From Erysipelotrichaceae bacterium 66202529 (GTDB lineage: Bacteria > Bacillota_I > Bacilli_A > Erysipelotrichales > Erysipelotrichaceae), in contig CP046174.1 in NCBI GenBank assembly GCA_017161075.1, forward strand, positions 3,162,001-3,226,000: DNA of 64,000 bases. The letters are read 5' to 3'. Position 1 is the stretch's first letter; the number at the start of each line of letters is the position of its first letter. A program made the position numbers and the translations under genes. Below the pieces are notes generated by a model. The model worked only from the letters and a program-made list of their open reading frames with translations. It ran no database searches and was not told the origin of the DNA. Positions 25,593 to 34,286 of the stretch are shown here, piece by piece.

Positions 25593-26618
25593 TTAGAATT
25601 TTACGCTGACGCAGTCTCTGGTTATATCCTGAATCGTTTTACAACCAGCCATCGCCATAGCTTCTTTTAACTCCAGTCTGATCTTTTCAAAATAGGTTAC
25701 AAGACCGTCACTTCCGTCTCCAATCACCGCCTGAGAAACCGGACGTCCGATCAGTACACCGTCTGCCCCGAGTGCAAGCGCCTTGAATACATCGTTTCCT
25801 GTACGGAATGCACCATCCACAAATACCTTCATACGGCCGTCTGCCACCTTGACGATATCCTCCAGTACCTCGATACCGGACAGACAATCATCCAGAACAC
25901 GACCTCCGTGGTTACTGACGATAACTCCGGATGCTCCTGCTTCCAATGCCTTACGGGCACCCTTCACACTGAGAATCCCCTTTAGAATAAAAGGAACATC
26001 TCCGCATATTTTTGTGATTTCCTTCAGTTCCTCCACATTCTTGAAACCGACTGGTGTAATGCTTGTTCTTAAATTTGTTAAACCGCTGGCATCAATATCG
26101 CTGGCAATCGCCAGTGCATGGGCTTCCTTCGCCAGCTGTATCCGCCATGCCATATGCTCTTTGCTCCAAGGCTTGATGGTCGGTACGCCATATCCGTCAT
26201 GCTCCTTAACGACAGACATCGGCCCCTGAAACATTTCATCATGCATCCCGTCTCCGGTAAATGCCAGCGTCCCTGCTCGTAAAGAACCATCCACAAGGGC
26301 TCTAGTATAGCTCATATCATCCAGCTCTGCGCCATAGTTTTGTAAAATACCGCTGATTGGTGCTGCATACACCGGCAACGATACCGTATGGCCAAAAAAT
26401 TCGGAAGTCGTATCGATTTCCGTATTGTCACTGATGGTATCCATCGTTATAAATACCTTTTTCAGCATTTCAGCATTTCTAACAAATGCACTTCCACTCC
26501 CCTTGCCGCCAGGGCCGGGTGTTTCGCCGCGACATGCCAATCCATTGCACACCGGACAGCATCTGCATTTTGCGCACAGAGTTTTTGCGTTCGCATAAAC
26601 CTCCTGCCACGTTTTCAT
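25593..26618 (-). CDS. FMN-dependent alpha-hydroxy-acid oxidizing protein
   Basis: 341 residues, a TIM-barrel of the lactate/glycolate dehydrogenase family. The active-site region is present: VIVSNHGGRVLDD (His-Gly-Gly with Arg), VDGAFRTGNDVFKALALGADGVLIGRP (FMN phosphate binding), ILKGILSVKGA (Lys). Unlike classical family members the N-terminus is a cysteine-rich stretch (CAKCRCCPVCNGLACRGE), possibly an Fe-S or zinc site as in clostridial relatives. It likely oxidises a 2-hydroxy acid such as lactate, with electrons passed to an unknown acceptor. Substrate not assignable from sequence. Confidence 0.82.
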   Translation of the reverse strand: MKTWQEVYANAKTLCAKCRCCPVCNGLACRGETPGPGGKGSGSAFVRNAEMLKKVFITMDTISDNTEIDTTSEFFGHTVSLPVYAAPISGILQNYGAELDDMSYTRALVDGSLRAGTLAFTGDGMHDEMFQGPMSVVKEHDGYGVPTIKPWSKEHMAWRIQLAKEAHALAIASDIDASGLTNLRTSITPVGFKNVEELKEITKICGDVPFILKGILSVKGARKALEAGASGVIVSNHGGRVLDDCLSGIEVLEDIVKVADGRMKVFVDGAFRTGNDVFKALALGADGVLIGRPVSQAVIGDGSDGLVTYFEKIRLELKEAMAMAGCKTIQDITRDCVSVKF

Positions 26619-26780
26619 AGTAACACATCACTTTCTTCAACTTCCATGAAAATTTTTCTAACTCACTTTACTATTATAGCGGTTATGAAAAAAATTATCA
26701 ATCCTTTTAAAAGATTTTCATAGCTTTTTTCATTTTATATCATTCCACTGTCATAAAAAGGCGGGCAGCTTCATAAAATA

Positions 26781-26805
26781 AGAGAATGAAGCCTGTCCAT
26801 TCTCT
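26781..26805 (-). terminator. terminator after the thioredoxin-like fragment
   Basis: AGAGAATG and CATTCTCT pair around a 9-base loop. On the minus strand it is followed by TATTTTATG. Confidence 0.6.
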
Positions 26806-26810
26806 GTCCT

Positions 26811-27150
26811 TTATTTCAGATTTTCAATCTTCTGTTCCTTTACCCAGTCCCAGAATTCCAACGGATGCTCCTCATCAAAGCCTGTCATATCCGCTTCAAC
26901 CTTGCCATCCTTAATATAATATACATGCGGGGTGGTTCCCGGCTTTTTCAGCCTCGTTTTCAACAGATCATGATCAGCATACAGCTTTTCTGTCGTAGAA
27001 TCATCCATCTTCACATTATAAATCACCGTCGGATGATCCTCTATCGTATCATCCAGCATCTTATGCATCAGCTGACAGTAATAGCATTTATCTCTTGTAA
27101 TCAAAAGCAGAAAGGTTTCCTTTTTATCCATCTTGGAAAAAGCATCCTCA
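26811..27150 (-). pseudogene. 3' part of a split thioredoxin-like lipoprotein gene
   Basis: The frame gives 106 residues from ATG 27131 (MDKKETFLLLITRDKCYYCQ) with a redox CxxC (CYYC) and the thioredoxin-like cis-Pro region (KPGTTPHVYYIKDG). In-frame reading continues upstream only seven codons (IEDAFSK) to a stop at about 27152, and the ATG at 27131 is an internal Met of the expected domain. The missing lipoprotein signal and linker are found at 41331-41230 on the other side of the mobile element, in the same direction. The fragment has no ribosome site of its own that I can see. The intact protein would have been an extracytoplasmic thioredoxin-fold lipoprotein. Confidence 0.7.
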
Positions 27151-27230
27151 ATTCATATTTGCCGAAATATCTGGCTAACTTTCCCAATTTTACAGGCATT
27201 CCAGCCTGTTCATTAGTGAAATGATATGTA

Positions 27231-27280
27231 TTTTCCCTTATTTTTGCCCTTATGAGATAATTGTAAGGGAAATAAGGGAA
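27231..27280. repeat. left integrase arm-type sites
   Basis: TTTTCCCTTA then TTTTTGCCCTTAT, and in the opposite sense AAGGGAAATAAGGGAA, immediately beside the integrase stop codon. The same CCCTTAT words recur in mirror order at 41060-41136. Clustered short repeats at both ends are typical binding sites for the N-terminal domain of Tn916-like integrases. Confidence 0.6.
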
Positions 27281-27289
27281 TTTCTTTTT

Positions 27290-28585
27290 TTAGTCATTGC
27301 CTGCCACTTTATCAAGCAGCCTTGCTGATTCCCGCTTGGCTTTTCTTGTGGAGTGAGCATAGACATTCATTGTGGTACTGACATCTGAGTGCCCTAACAG
27401 TTCCTGCACATCCTTTGGTGCTGCTCCGTTTGCTAGAAGGTTACTTGTGTAGGTGTGGCGCAACTGGTGAAAGTGAAATCCTTCAAATCCATCCAGTTTC
27501 TGTGCAATCTTCCTGCAAACAATTCCTAATGTACTTGGCAGTTCCAGACTTCCGTCCAGTCTTAAGCAGACAAAGGATATTTCCTTATAATCTTCTGGAA
27601 CATTCTCTGTTCCGTCCAGATGATAGAACTCATAGTAAACTCTGTTTTTGTCTTTTACTTCTCTGTAGTAGTTTTTGTGGTAAAGTTCTCCGTACTGCAT
27701 TCGGTTTTTAAGTTGTTCCTTTCGGGCATTGCGAAGAATCTCTGCCAGTGTATCTCCAAAATCAACAATCCTTACCTTTTTTCGTTTGGTTGGTCCGATG
27801 ATATTCTTGTGCCTTGAACCATCATATCGGATACTGCGTCTGATTGTAAGGCACTGTTCTTCAAGATTCACATCCTGCCATGCCAGACCACAGGCTTCAC
27901 CGATACGAAGTCCTGCATAATAAGCTATCTGGATTGGAAGTATTGCCGGTGGATTGTAATCCTGTAGAAATTCAATCAGTCTTTCATAATCCTCTCGTGG
28001 AATTGGCTGTATATCGCCATCCATGTCATCATCAGAAAACAGGTCAACCTCATCCGTCTGGTATTTCAGCTTAATATACTGCATCGGATTGAAAGTGATA
28101 TATTGCTTTGGTGATACTGCAAACCGGAATGACTGCTGTAATACTGCCGAGAAAGAACGAATGTAATCTTTGCTGTAACCTTTTCTTTCTGAACCATCTG
28201 GATAAGTGCCACCAAAGGAAAGCAGATCGAAGAAGGCTTGTAAATGCTCAGATGTTACATTTTTCAACTTTCTCTCTGAAATTGGATGCTTCTTGATGTT
28301 GGTAATTGCACCGAGGTAATTCTGGACTGTCCCATTACTGAGAGTACCGGTCTTTAATTCTTCCTCTGCCCATATATCAAGTAATTCTCCAACTGTAATA
28401 TTTTCCGACTTTGCAATGAATTTTTTGCTTTCGTAATCGTCCATTGCCTGACGGAGCAGTTTTTCCGTTTCACTTTTGCTTTCTGTTCCAGCGTATTCTT
28501 TCTGAACTAGATTGCCGCTTGCATCTTCTACATAGAAGCGGTAGTACCATTTCTTTCCTTTTTTTCTTACAGATCCTTTTGCCAT
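27290..28585 (-). CDS. int: Tn916-type tyrosine integrase
   Basis: The ATG at 28585 (MAKGSVRKKGKKWYYRFYVED) has AAAGGAGACAC upstream. 431 residues: an N-terminal arm-binding beta-sheet (about 1-65), a SAM-like domain (about 70-190) and a catalytic domain with AYYAGLRIGEACGLAW (Arg), HQLRHTYTSNLLANG (His-x-x-Arg) and LGHSDVSTTMNVYAHST (His and Tyr). Catalyses integration and excision of the surrounding element. Longer than the invertase at 17959 because of the arm-binding domain. Located at the left end pointing outward, next to CCCTTAT arm repeats. Confidence 0.93.
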   Translation of the reverse strand: MAKGSVRKKGKKWYYRFYVEDASGNLVQKEYAGTESKSETEKLLRQAMDDYESKKFIAKSENITVGELLDIWAEEELKTGTLSNGTVQNYLGAITNIKKHPISERKLKNVTSEHLQAFFDLLSFGGTYPDGSERKGYSKDYIRSFSAVLQQSFRFAVSPKQYITFNPMQYIKLKYQTDEVDLFSDDDMDGDIQPIPREDYERLIEFLQDYNPPAILPIQIAYYAGLRIGEACGLAWQDVNLEEQCLTIRRSIRYDGSRHKNIIGPTKRKKVRIVDFGDTLAEILRNARKEQLKNRMQYGELYHKNYYREVKDKNRVYYEFYHLDGTENVPEDYKEISFVCLRLDGSLELPSTLGIVCRKIAQKLDGFEGFHFHQLRHTYTSNLLANGAAPKDVQELLGHSDVSTTMNVYAHSTRKAKRESARLLDKVAGND

Positions 28586-28671
28586 AATCGTGTGTCTCCT
28601 TTCGATATCAGACAATCGGAACTGATGAAATGCTTCTTGCGTGTAAGTATATCATAACTCCGGTTGTCGTT

Positions 28672-29301
28672 CTATACCGAATCGGAATCTTCATACAAAA
28701 CTTCTGATAAAAGATTTTCAAGCCTTTGTTCTGCCATTTCCGGTTTCTTGGAATAGAGCCTTACAATATCTGCCATGTCATTAAAGGCATTAACGGTATG
28801 GGTGATCTCCCGGAGAAACATAATCTCGTTATATTCATCATTCGATTCAAACCCCATTACTTTTGCAATATCCGCTTCATTCGTATTGCCCTTGTAATTC
28901 TTGCAGGCAAACTGGAATGATTCCAGAAACAGGTTATATTGCTTTAACATTAACAGCAGTAAATCTTTGGAAAAAGCATCTTCCTTTTTACTAAGGTCGA
29001 GAGGTAACTGTTTGAGAATATCACCCATTGCATCACGAATCTGTAATTCTTTCTTATCCGTAATATCGGTTTCGTATTCATCGGTTTCCCCTTTGAGCCA
29101 TTCAATAGATACATGAAGTGCTTCCGAAAGACCTTCCAGCACCATCTTTTTGGTATTGTCAATCGAACCATTCTCATAACGCAGGATTGTGGAAGCTGTA
29201 ACTCCCATCTTCTCTGCAACATAAGGCTGTGTCAGATTTAATTCCAGACGACGCTGTTTTGCCCTGCTGCCTATCAGCTTGCGTAGTTCTTTATCTTTCA
29301 T
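28672..29301 (-). CDS. Xre-family element regulator
   Basis: 209 residues. The N-terminal HTH (about 8-65; RAKQRRLELNLTQPYVAEKM, STILRYENGSIDNTKKMV) is of the lambda-repressor type; the rest (about 90-209) is helical and acidic with no protease or membrane motif. It is divergent from the excisionase gene across a 174-bp AT-rich region with the -10-like hexamer tatact at 29421-29426. It probably represses excision functions in the integrated state, as homologues do on related elements. Target inferred from position. Confidence 0.8.
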   Translation of the reverse strand: MKDKELRKLIGSRAKQRRLELNLTQPYVAEKMGVTASTILRYENGSIDNTKKMVLEGLSEALHVSIEWLKGETDEYETDITDKKELQIRDAMGDILKQLPLDLSKKEDAFSKDLLLLMLKQYNLFLESFQFACKNYKGNTNEADIAKVMGFESNDEYNEIMFLREITHTVNAFNDMADIVRLYSKKPEMAEQRLENLLSEVLYEDSDSV

Positions 29302-29475
29302 GCTGATTGCCTCCTTTTTCGGTATGTATGAATTATAGCATGTACCTCACATAATTGCAATACGCAATATAATAATTATTTTTAAAATTTCATAATGCTT
29401 GACAACACGATATAAAACCGTTATACTAACAGCACGATAAAAGTTGCATAATGCAATTTGCTAGGAGGTGACAAG

Positions 29476-29706
29476 ATGACGGAAAGAAAGATTGCATTAT
29501 CCATCGAGGAAGCAGCCGACTATACAGGAATTGGCAGAAACACTTTGAGAAAGCTGGTTGAATGGAAGAAACTTCCGGTATTAAAGGTCGGAAGAAAAGT
29601 TCTTATTAAAACTGACATTCTGGAAAAGTTCATGGAAGCCAACGAGGGGCGAGATCTGAGGGATAAAGGAAATGTAAAAGCTGTCACAAGAAATGTGGCA
29701 ACTTAA
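29476..29706 (+). CDS. xis: Tn916-type excisionase
   Basis: The ATG at 29476 sits behind CTAGGAGGTGACAAG, better than the 29458 frame start. 76 residues with a MerR/Xis-like winged helix (LSIEEAADYTGIGRNTLRKL, LKVGRKVLIKTDILEKFME). A recombination directionality factor that biases the integrase toward excision. The same family accompanies Tn916-type integrases. Here it is separated from int by the Xre regulator gene and faces the opposite way. Confidence 0.85.
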   Translation: MTERKIALSIEEAADYTGIGRNTLRKLVEWKKLPVLKVGRKVLIKTDILEKFMEANEGRDLRDKGNVKAVTRNVAT

Positions 29707-29850
29707 AAAGGCGGCTTCCTACGAAACCGCCAAAGGTTCTATCAGACCGAAGCCATGATATACCTACACGCAAGAGGATTATACCATGTGCTTCTCCTGA
29801 TATGCAACCGGGAACTGTTGTTTATCGGAAAAAGAAAGGATGAAGATGAT

Positions 29851-30165
29851 ATGGCGAAATCAACAAAGACTTATGAAGAAAGAATACGTGCATTAGAGAA
29901 AAAGGAACAGGAAAGCATCGAAGCTACCAAAAAGCTCATTGCACAGCGAAAGGAACTGGAAAAACGAAAGAAAGCGGAAGAAAGTAAAAAACGAACCCAC
30001 AGGCTCTGTCAGATTGGCGGTGCGGTGGAATCGGTTCTTGGCTGTCCGATTGAAGAGGAAGATTTACCAAAGCTGATAGGCTTCTTAAAAAGGCAGGAAA
30101 CAAACGGAAAGTTTTTCTCAAAGGCGATGCAAAAAGAACCATTTACAGACATGGAGGAAGTGTGA
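29851..30165 (+). CDS. DUF3847-type mobilization accessory protein
   Basis: The ATG at 29851 (MAKSTKTYEERIRALEKKEQ) follows AAAGGATGAAG. 104 residues: a lysine/glutamate coiled coil (about 8-52) followed by a small domain (HRLCQIGGAVESVLGCPIEE, LPKLIGFLKRQ). Small basic proteins of this type precede MobA/MobL relaxases on many Firmicute mobilizable elements and probably assist relaxosome assembly at oriT, which starts 46 bp downstream. Family assignment from memory of pattern; role inferred from location. Confidence 0.7.
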   Translation: MAKSTKTYEERIRALEKKEQESIEATKKLIAQRKELEKRKKAEESKKRTHRLCQIGGAVESVLGCPIEEEDLPKLIGFLKRQETNGKFFSKAMQKEPFTDMEEV

Positions 30166-30202
30166 TGGCGGAGGGAGTGGGTTTTCCATTCCCTTCATTG
30201 CT

Positions 30203-30267
30203 TTTGAATGAAGGGCGCACTTATGGACAACCAGAGGTCGTCCTTATAAGTTTGCCACAAGTGGCAA
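30203..30267 (-). other. oriT: oriT of the MOBQ type
   Basis: The minus strand reads TAAGTGCGCCCTT (complement of 30211-30223), the nick-region consensus of the RSF1010/pIP501/pGO1 MOBQ family. It is directly preceded on that strand by an imperfect inverted repeat (ggacaacc aga ggtcgtcc on the plus strand, 30225-30243) and a second perfect one (ttgccac/gtggcaa, 30252-30267). It lies between the accessory gene and the relaxase. With this polarity the integrase side would be transferred first and the relaxase last. Confidence 0.78.
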
Positions 30268-30445
30268 CCGGTCTGCGCTTACGCTTGCCGGGCTCGTTCC
30301 GTCGGCGGGCATTTCATGCAGACCTGCTCATGCCGCAGGGGGCACTCTTACGCAGAGGGCGTTCCGACAGCTTCACTCCTGCCAAACCAGAAGAAGGTGC
30401 TGTCGGAAATTAATGCCGGATACGGCAGAAAGGGGGAATCGTATC

Positions 30446-32167
30446 ATGGCGATATTTCACTTTACAGTAAAGATTGTCGGACGCAGTAAAGGAAAATCTG
30501 TCATATCCACATCGGCATATCTTAATGGAGATGTGATGAAGAATGAGGAAACAGGCAGGATCAGTTACTATACTTCCAAAAAGGAAGTTGTCTACACCAG
30601 TCTGATGATGTGCGAAAATGCACCTCCTGAATGGCTGCAGGTACCGGAAGAAAATATAAAAAGGTTTCAACAGTCTATTCGTTATAAAAGAGCGGACGAT
30701 AAGGAAGCCGCACTGGAAAAGTTTAAAATCACATTTCAGAAACAGTGGCTATGGAATGAGGTCTTGAAGATAGAAAAAAATGCAGATGCACAGCTTGGAC
30801 GCTCATTTGAATTTTCCTTACCGAAAGAATGGAGCAGACAGGAACAGATTGATTATACAACCGAATATATTCAAAAAACTTTCGTGGACAAGGGAATGTG
30901 TGCCGATTGGAGCATACACGATAAGAACGATGGGAACCCACATGTGCATTTACTTGTAACCATGCGACCATTCAATCCAGACCACTCATGGGGCAACAAA
31001 GAAGTCAAGGACTGGGATTTTGTCAGAGATACTGACGGAAATATCGTGGTTGATGAATCCCACCCTGACTGGTGGCAGGATAAGAAAAATCCTGACCGGC
31101 ATGGAATCCGTATTCCGGTACTTGATGAAAACGGAGTACAGAAAGTCGGGGCAAGAAACAGAAAACAATGGAAACGAGTTCTGACCGATGCTACCGGCTG
31201 GAACAATCCAAAAAATTGTGAGTTATGGCGAAGCGAATGGGCAAAGATGTGTAACCGACATTTATCCATAGACAATCAGATTGACCACCGCTCTTATGAA
31301 AGACAGGGAAAATTAAAAGTCCCTACTATCCATGAGGGTGCAGATGCAAGGAAGATTGAGAAAAAATATCTCACCGGACAGATAAGGAAAGGTTCATGGA
31401 AGGTCGAGGAAAACCAGATGATTAAAAAACAAAATGCACTGCTGAAAAAGGTAATCGCAACCTTTGGTAAGGTATCCGGTGCATTGTCAATATGGAAGGA
31501 GTGGTTGAATGACATTAGAAGAAAGCAAAGAAGTAATTCCCATGATGGAAGCAATGATTACACAGATAGAGGAACAGCAGAATATCATGGCAGAGATGCT
31601 TCAGGAGATACAGGAAAAGGACGAGAAGCTGATGTGCTTTCAGGAGCAGGAAGAACGATTGCAGCAATTAGAGAAAGAATTGTCAGAGCTGCTACAAATC
31701 TTACCGGATACAGAAGAACTGTTGATGCTTCTGGAAGAAAAGACAGACCAGATACAGAAACTCACAGACGAAAATCAGCAATGGCAGGAATTGGCACAGA
31801 AATTAAACAGCGAGAACCGGCTATTGCAGAAACAGAACAGCGAATTACTGAACTTGAACAGCAATTAGAGAAAGGAAGGTTGATTGATGAACGAATTAAG
31901 AAACTCAAAGAGCGACGATCAACTGGAAGAGTTGCTTCTGCTGACAGAGCAGATGCAGGAAGAACTCGACCAGAAAGACCGGACTATCAGGAAACTGAAA
32001 GTGCAGCTCGACGAATCGCTGACCTTGAACGAGAGGTTAAACAGCGAGAACAGAGCAGGGAACATTCAAGCCTTAAAGAACGACTTGAGGAAAACAAAAG
32101 AATTATTGCAGAGCGAGAAAGAGAAAACGCTCACCGCAAAGGACATGATAGAGGAATGTCGCGATAA
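30446..32167 (+). CDS. mobA: MobA/MobL-type relaxase
   Basis: Starts at ATG 30446 (MAIFHFTVKIVGRSKGKSVI) after AAAGGGGGAATCGT. 573 residues: a MOBQ relaxase domain (about 1-270) with the N-terminal SAY motif (ISTSAYLNGD) and the metal-binding histidine motif (DGNPHVHLLVTMRP), then a long charged C-terminal half rich in Arg/Glu. The relaxase nicks oriT and pilots the strand. Its last 650 bp are read in a second frame by two other genes, and the C-terminal part has the low-complexity composition expected of overprinted DNA. Catalytic tyrosine: Y in SAYLNGD is the likely residue by analogy. Confidence 0.9.
   Translation: MAIFHFTVKIVGRSKGKSVISTSAYLNGDVMKNEETGRISYYTSKKEVVYTSLMMCENAPPEWLQVPEENIKRFQQSIRYKRADDKEAALEKFKITFQKQWLWNEVLKIEKNADAQLGRSFEFSLPKEWSRQEQIDYTTEYIQKTFVDKGMCADWSIHDKNDGNPHVHLLVTMRPFNPDHSWGNKEVKDWDFVRDTDGNIVVDESHPDWWQDKKNPDRHGIRIPVLDENGVQKVGARNRKQWKRVLTDATGWNNPKNCELWRSEWAKMCNRHLSIDNQIDHRSYERQGKLKVPTIHEGADARKIEKKYLTGQIRKGSWKVEENQMIKKQNALLKKVIATFGKVSGALSIWKEWLNDIRRKQRSNSHDGSNDYTDRGTAEYHGRDASGDTGKGREADVLSGAGRTIAAIRERIVRAATNLTGYRRTVDASGRKDRPDTETHRRKSAMAGIGTEIKQREPAIAETEQRITELEQQLEKGRLIDERIKKLKERRSTGRVASADRADAGRTRPERPDYQETESAARRIADLEREVKQREQSREHSSLKERLEENKRIIAERERENAHRKGHDRGMSR
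31509..31868 (+). CDS. coiled-coil protein nested inside mobA
   Basis: An ORF of 119 residues in a different frame, wholly inside mobA. The ATG has an excellent ribosome site (GGAAGGAGTGGTTG), which would be coincidental in a shadow frame. The product is an almost continuous Leu/Glu/Gln coiled coil (QEQEERLQQLEKELSELLQI). The same frame resumes at 31887 as the next gene, with a similar coiled-coil start. It was probably created by overprinting. Function unknown; possibly a relaxosome or coupling accessory. Confidence 0.6.
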   Translation: MTLEESKEVIPMMEAMITQIEEQQNIMAEMLQEIQEKDEKLMCFQEQEERLQQLEKELSELLQILPDTEELLMLLEEKTDQIQKLTDENQQWQELAQKLNSENRLLQKQNSELLNLNSN

Positions 32168-32855
32168 GCTAAGACAGGCAGAACAGGAACGGGATTATGC
32201 ACTCTCCCATCAGAAAAAAGTAGAGATACCGGTTGAAAAGTCGGTGCTCTATCAAAAGTGCAGGAATTGTAACCAGACAGCTTATCTGAAAGCGAAGGAA
32301 AGGTATGATACGCAGAGAGAAAAAATGGCAGGCAGATATAAAGCAAAAACAGCTATGTATGAAGCATTGATGTTTCTGCTGATATGGTATTCCGCATCAA
32401 CTACTCTTTTTCAGATGATACAGTCAAAGGTATTTATTTCTGATTGCAGAATATTCTTTGATGCAATCGGAACTTTCACACAGACTATTGCTGGCTGGAT
32501 TGCACTGATAGGAAAGAATGTGGCACAGATTAGTAATGGAATATCCAATCCTGTCGTTGCCGGAATTATAAACTGGCTGATAAGAATATTGATTTGCGAT
32601 GGATGTCTGGTGGGTGCGGGAATACTTGTAGCGTTTATAGGGATAAAGATTGCAGGGCTATATAAGAAATACTGTTGGGATATGATTACCATACTGGTAA
32701 CACTTATAAGCCTGGAAATAGCAATCTACTTTGGAGATTGGATAAAGACAGTCTTGCCGATCAATATGCTATTTCTCTTATTATTGGTGCAACTGGTATA
32801 TGTTGGAATTAGGTGGTATGTAAAAGGATGGCAAGAAGCCAGAGGATATTATTAA
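31887..32855 (+). CDS. DUF6040-type coiled-coil membrane protein
   Basis: The ATG at 31887 follows AAAGGAAGGTTG. 322 residues: coiled coil (about 10-110), a CxxC pair (YQKCRNCNQ, about 130), then four to five hydrophobic segments from about 155 to 310. Its first 280 bp overlap the 3' end of mobA in another frame. I recognise the arrangement as the DUF6040 proteins that follow MobA/MobL relaxases on Firmicute mobilizable elements. Likely anchors the relaxosome at the membrane or to a helper coupling protein; this is inference. Confidence 0.75.
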   Translation: MNELRNSKSDDQLEELLLLTEQMQEELDQKDRTIRKLKVQLDESLTLNERLNSENRAGNIQALKNDLRKTKELLQSEKEKTLTAKDMIEECRDKLRQAEQERDYALSHQKKVEIPVEKSVLYQKCRNCNQTAYLKAKERYDTQREKMAGRYKAKTAMYEALMFLLIWYSASTTLFQMIQSKVFISDCRIFFDAIGTFTQTIAGWIALIGKNVAQISNGISNPVVAGIINWLIRILICDGCLVGAGILVAFIGIKIAGLYKKYCWDMITILVTLISLEIAIYFGDWIKTVLPINMLFLLLLVQLVYVGIRWYVKGWQEARGYY

Positions 32856-33103
32856 AAAATTATTAGAAAACTATTCATATTTACTTTAGTGCTAGGACAG
32901 ATTATTCTAAAAATTCAGTGATGAGCATGCACATGAAATCTTACTTCGTTTAGGTACGAAAAAGGGCAATGGAAACTTTGTGTTCAGATGAGCTCTCACT
33001 ATCTTGGTAACAACCGCAAGTTGCAGTGAAATATTGACGATGCATTTCGTATATATTCCACACATGGCTAAGCCCGACTAGAATGTGGGTGAAAAATTTT
33101 ACA

Positions 33104-33127
33104 AGCGCCAGAGTTCCCTCTGGCGCT
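33104..33127. terminator. bidirectional terminator between mob genes and the AraC regulator
   Basis: AGCGCCAGAG, TTCC, CTCTGGCGCT: a perfect 10-bp stem. It is followed by CATTTTA on the plus strand and by TGTAAAATTTTT on the minus strand. It serves both the mob operon and the AraC gene, which stops 5 bp away. The rest of 32856-33103 shows nothing. Confidence 0.8.
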
Positions 33128-33131
33128 CATT

Positions 33132-34100
33132 TTACTTTCGCTGTGCGTTTTTTCTGTACTCTAATGGCAACAATCCCGTGCTTTTTCGGAATAATTCTGC
33201 AAATCGGCTTGAAGTGGAATAGCCTACTGTTTGGGCAACTTGTCCGACTGTCAGCTCTGTATATGCCAGCAGATATTCTGCTTGGCTCATGCGCCGCTGT
33301 TGAACATATTCCGTGATGGTGCAGTCGTAGTATTTCTTAAAACAGCTTTTGAGCTTTGTCGTTCCCATGCAGGCAATCTGTGTTAGCCGCTCCAGGGGAA
33401 TATCAAAAGCATAGTGGTCGCTAAGATAAGCGGCAACTATTTGGAGATTTTCAATATCCTGTTGAGAGAGCTTATGGGCTGGTTTATCAGGATGTTTCTT
33501 CTGATATTCCACCACCATTGAAACAGCTTCTGCGACTTTACCCTCATAAAAAAGTTTTGCTGCAATCCCTTCCCCGCGATAGTCTTTGATTTCTGTGAGT
33601 AACCGTGACATTTCTGGAAAGTCGGATGTTTGGTCGATCTTCCGAAATGCATCCACAGGATTGATCTGTGCCTCCGGGTACAGTTTTTTCAGGTAGTCCT
33701 CATAATATGCCGGTGCAATCTCAATCCCAACCGAACGGATTGGAATATTTTTATGTATCAAAGCCTTGTATGGAGCGTAGCCTCCAATAAATGTTTTGAT
33801 ACAACCTGCAGACAGTCTACGGTATGGAGATAATTCCTCCCCGGAAATAGAGTCATACCGAGTGATACTCAGACATTCCGGCATGGAGCATTCCAACATG
33901 AAATCTTCGTGGAAGGAAAAGTTATGGATTTTAATATCATATAAGTCTTTCTGTCCATAAGTCCAGTAGGTGCCTTCTCCAACTTCGGGAGAAAGTTTCC
34001 AGCAGTCACCTAATGCTCCATATTGCTGGTTGTCTGGGTTACGGATAAAACCGTGTTCAATCAGTAGCGGTGTATAAAACTGGTCAATAATTTCAGACAT
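33132..34100 (-). CDS. AraC-family regulator of the transport cargo
   Basis: The ATG at 34100 (MSEIIDQFYTPLL) has AAAAAGGAGGCGG upstream at a longish spacing; the frame remains open further but without a better start. 322 residues: an N-terminal sensor region (about 1-215) without a clear cupin motif, and a C-terminal double HTH (LERLTQIACMGTTKLKSCFK, MSQAEYLLAYTELTVGQVAQ, GYSTSSRFAELFRKSTGLLP). Divergent from the ECF/ABC operon, so it is most likely its ligand-responsive activator. Resembles AraC proteins that control siderophore or metallophore uptake, such as YbtA; that link is inference from context. Confidence 0.82.
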   Translation of the reverse strand: MSEIIDQFYTPLLIEHGFIRNPDNQQYGALGDCWKLSPEVGEGTYWTYGQKDLYDIKIHNFSFHEDFMLECSMPECLSITRYDSISGEELSPYRRLSAGCIKTFIGGYAPYKALIHKNIPIRSVGIEIAPAYYEDYLKKLYPEAQINPVDAFRKIDQTSDFPEMSRLLTEIKDYRGEGIAAKLFYEGKVAEAVSMVVEYQKKHPDKPAHKLSQQDIENLQIVAAYLSDHYAFDIPLERLTQIACMGTTKLKSCFKKYYDCTITEYVQQRRMSQAEYLLAYTELTVGQVAQTVGYSTSSRFAELFRKSTGLLPLEYRKNAQRK

Positions 34101-34131
34101 GAAAACAGACCGCCTCCTTTTTGCAACGATT

Positions 34132-34160
34132 AGACGAACTTTTGAAAGGAACAGACGAAC
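34132..34160. promoter_or_regulatory. direct repeats, candidate AraC operator
   Basis: AGACGAAC occurs at 34132-34139 and 34153-34160, spaced 21 bp, two helical turns, in the 186-bp divergent region between the AraC gene and the transporter operon. Two half-sites in direct repeat at this spacing are the usual AraC-type operator layout. Confidence 0.5.
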
Positions 34161-34286
34161 ATTGCCGGAACCTATTGAATGTTGTTCGATAAATGCGTAT
34201 TGTATTAGGCGAAGATTAGAGGTATCTAACCGAAGAATATCACAAACCACTTGTCGAGTCAAGACAATGAAAGGTAGGAGGTCAAA

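Noticed and set aside
30162..30413. 83-codon open frame over oriT
   Set aside because: The region is better explained as oriT with inverted repeats; the product is arginine-rich with no pattern.
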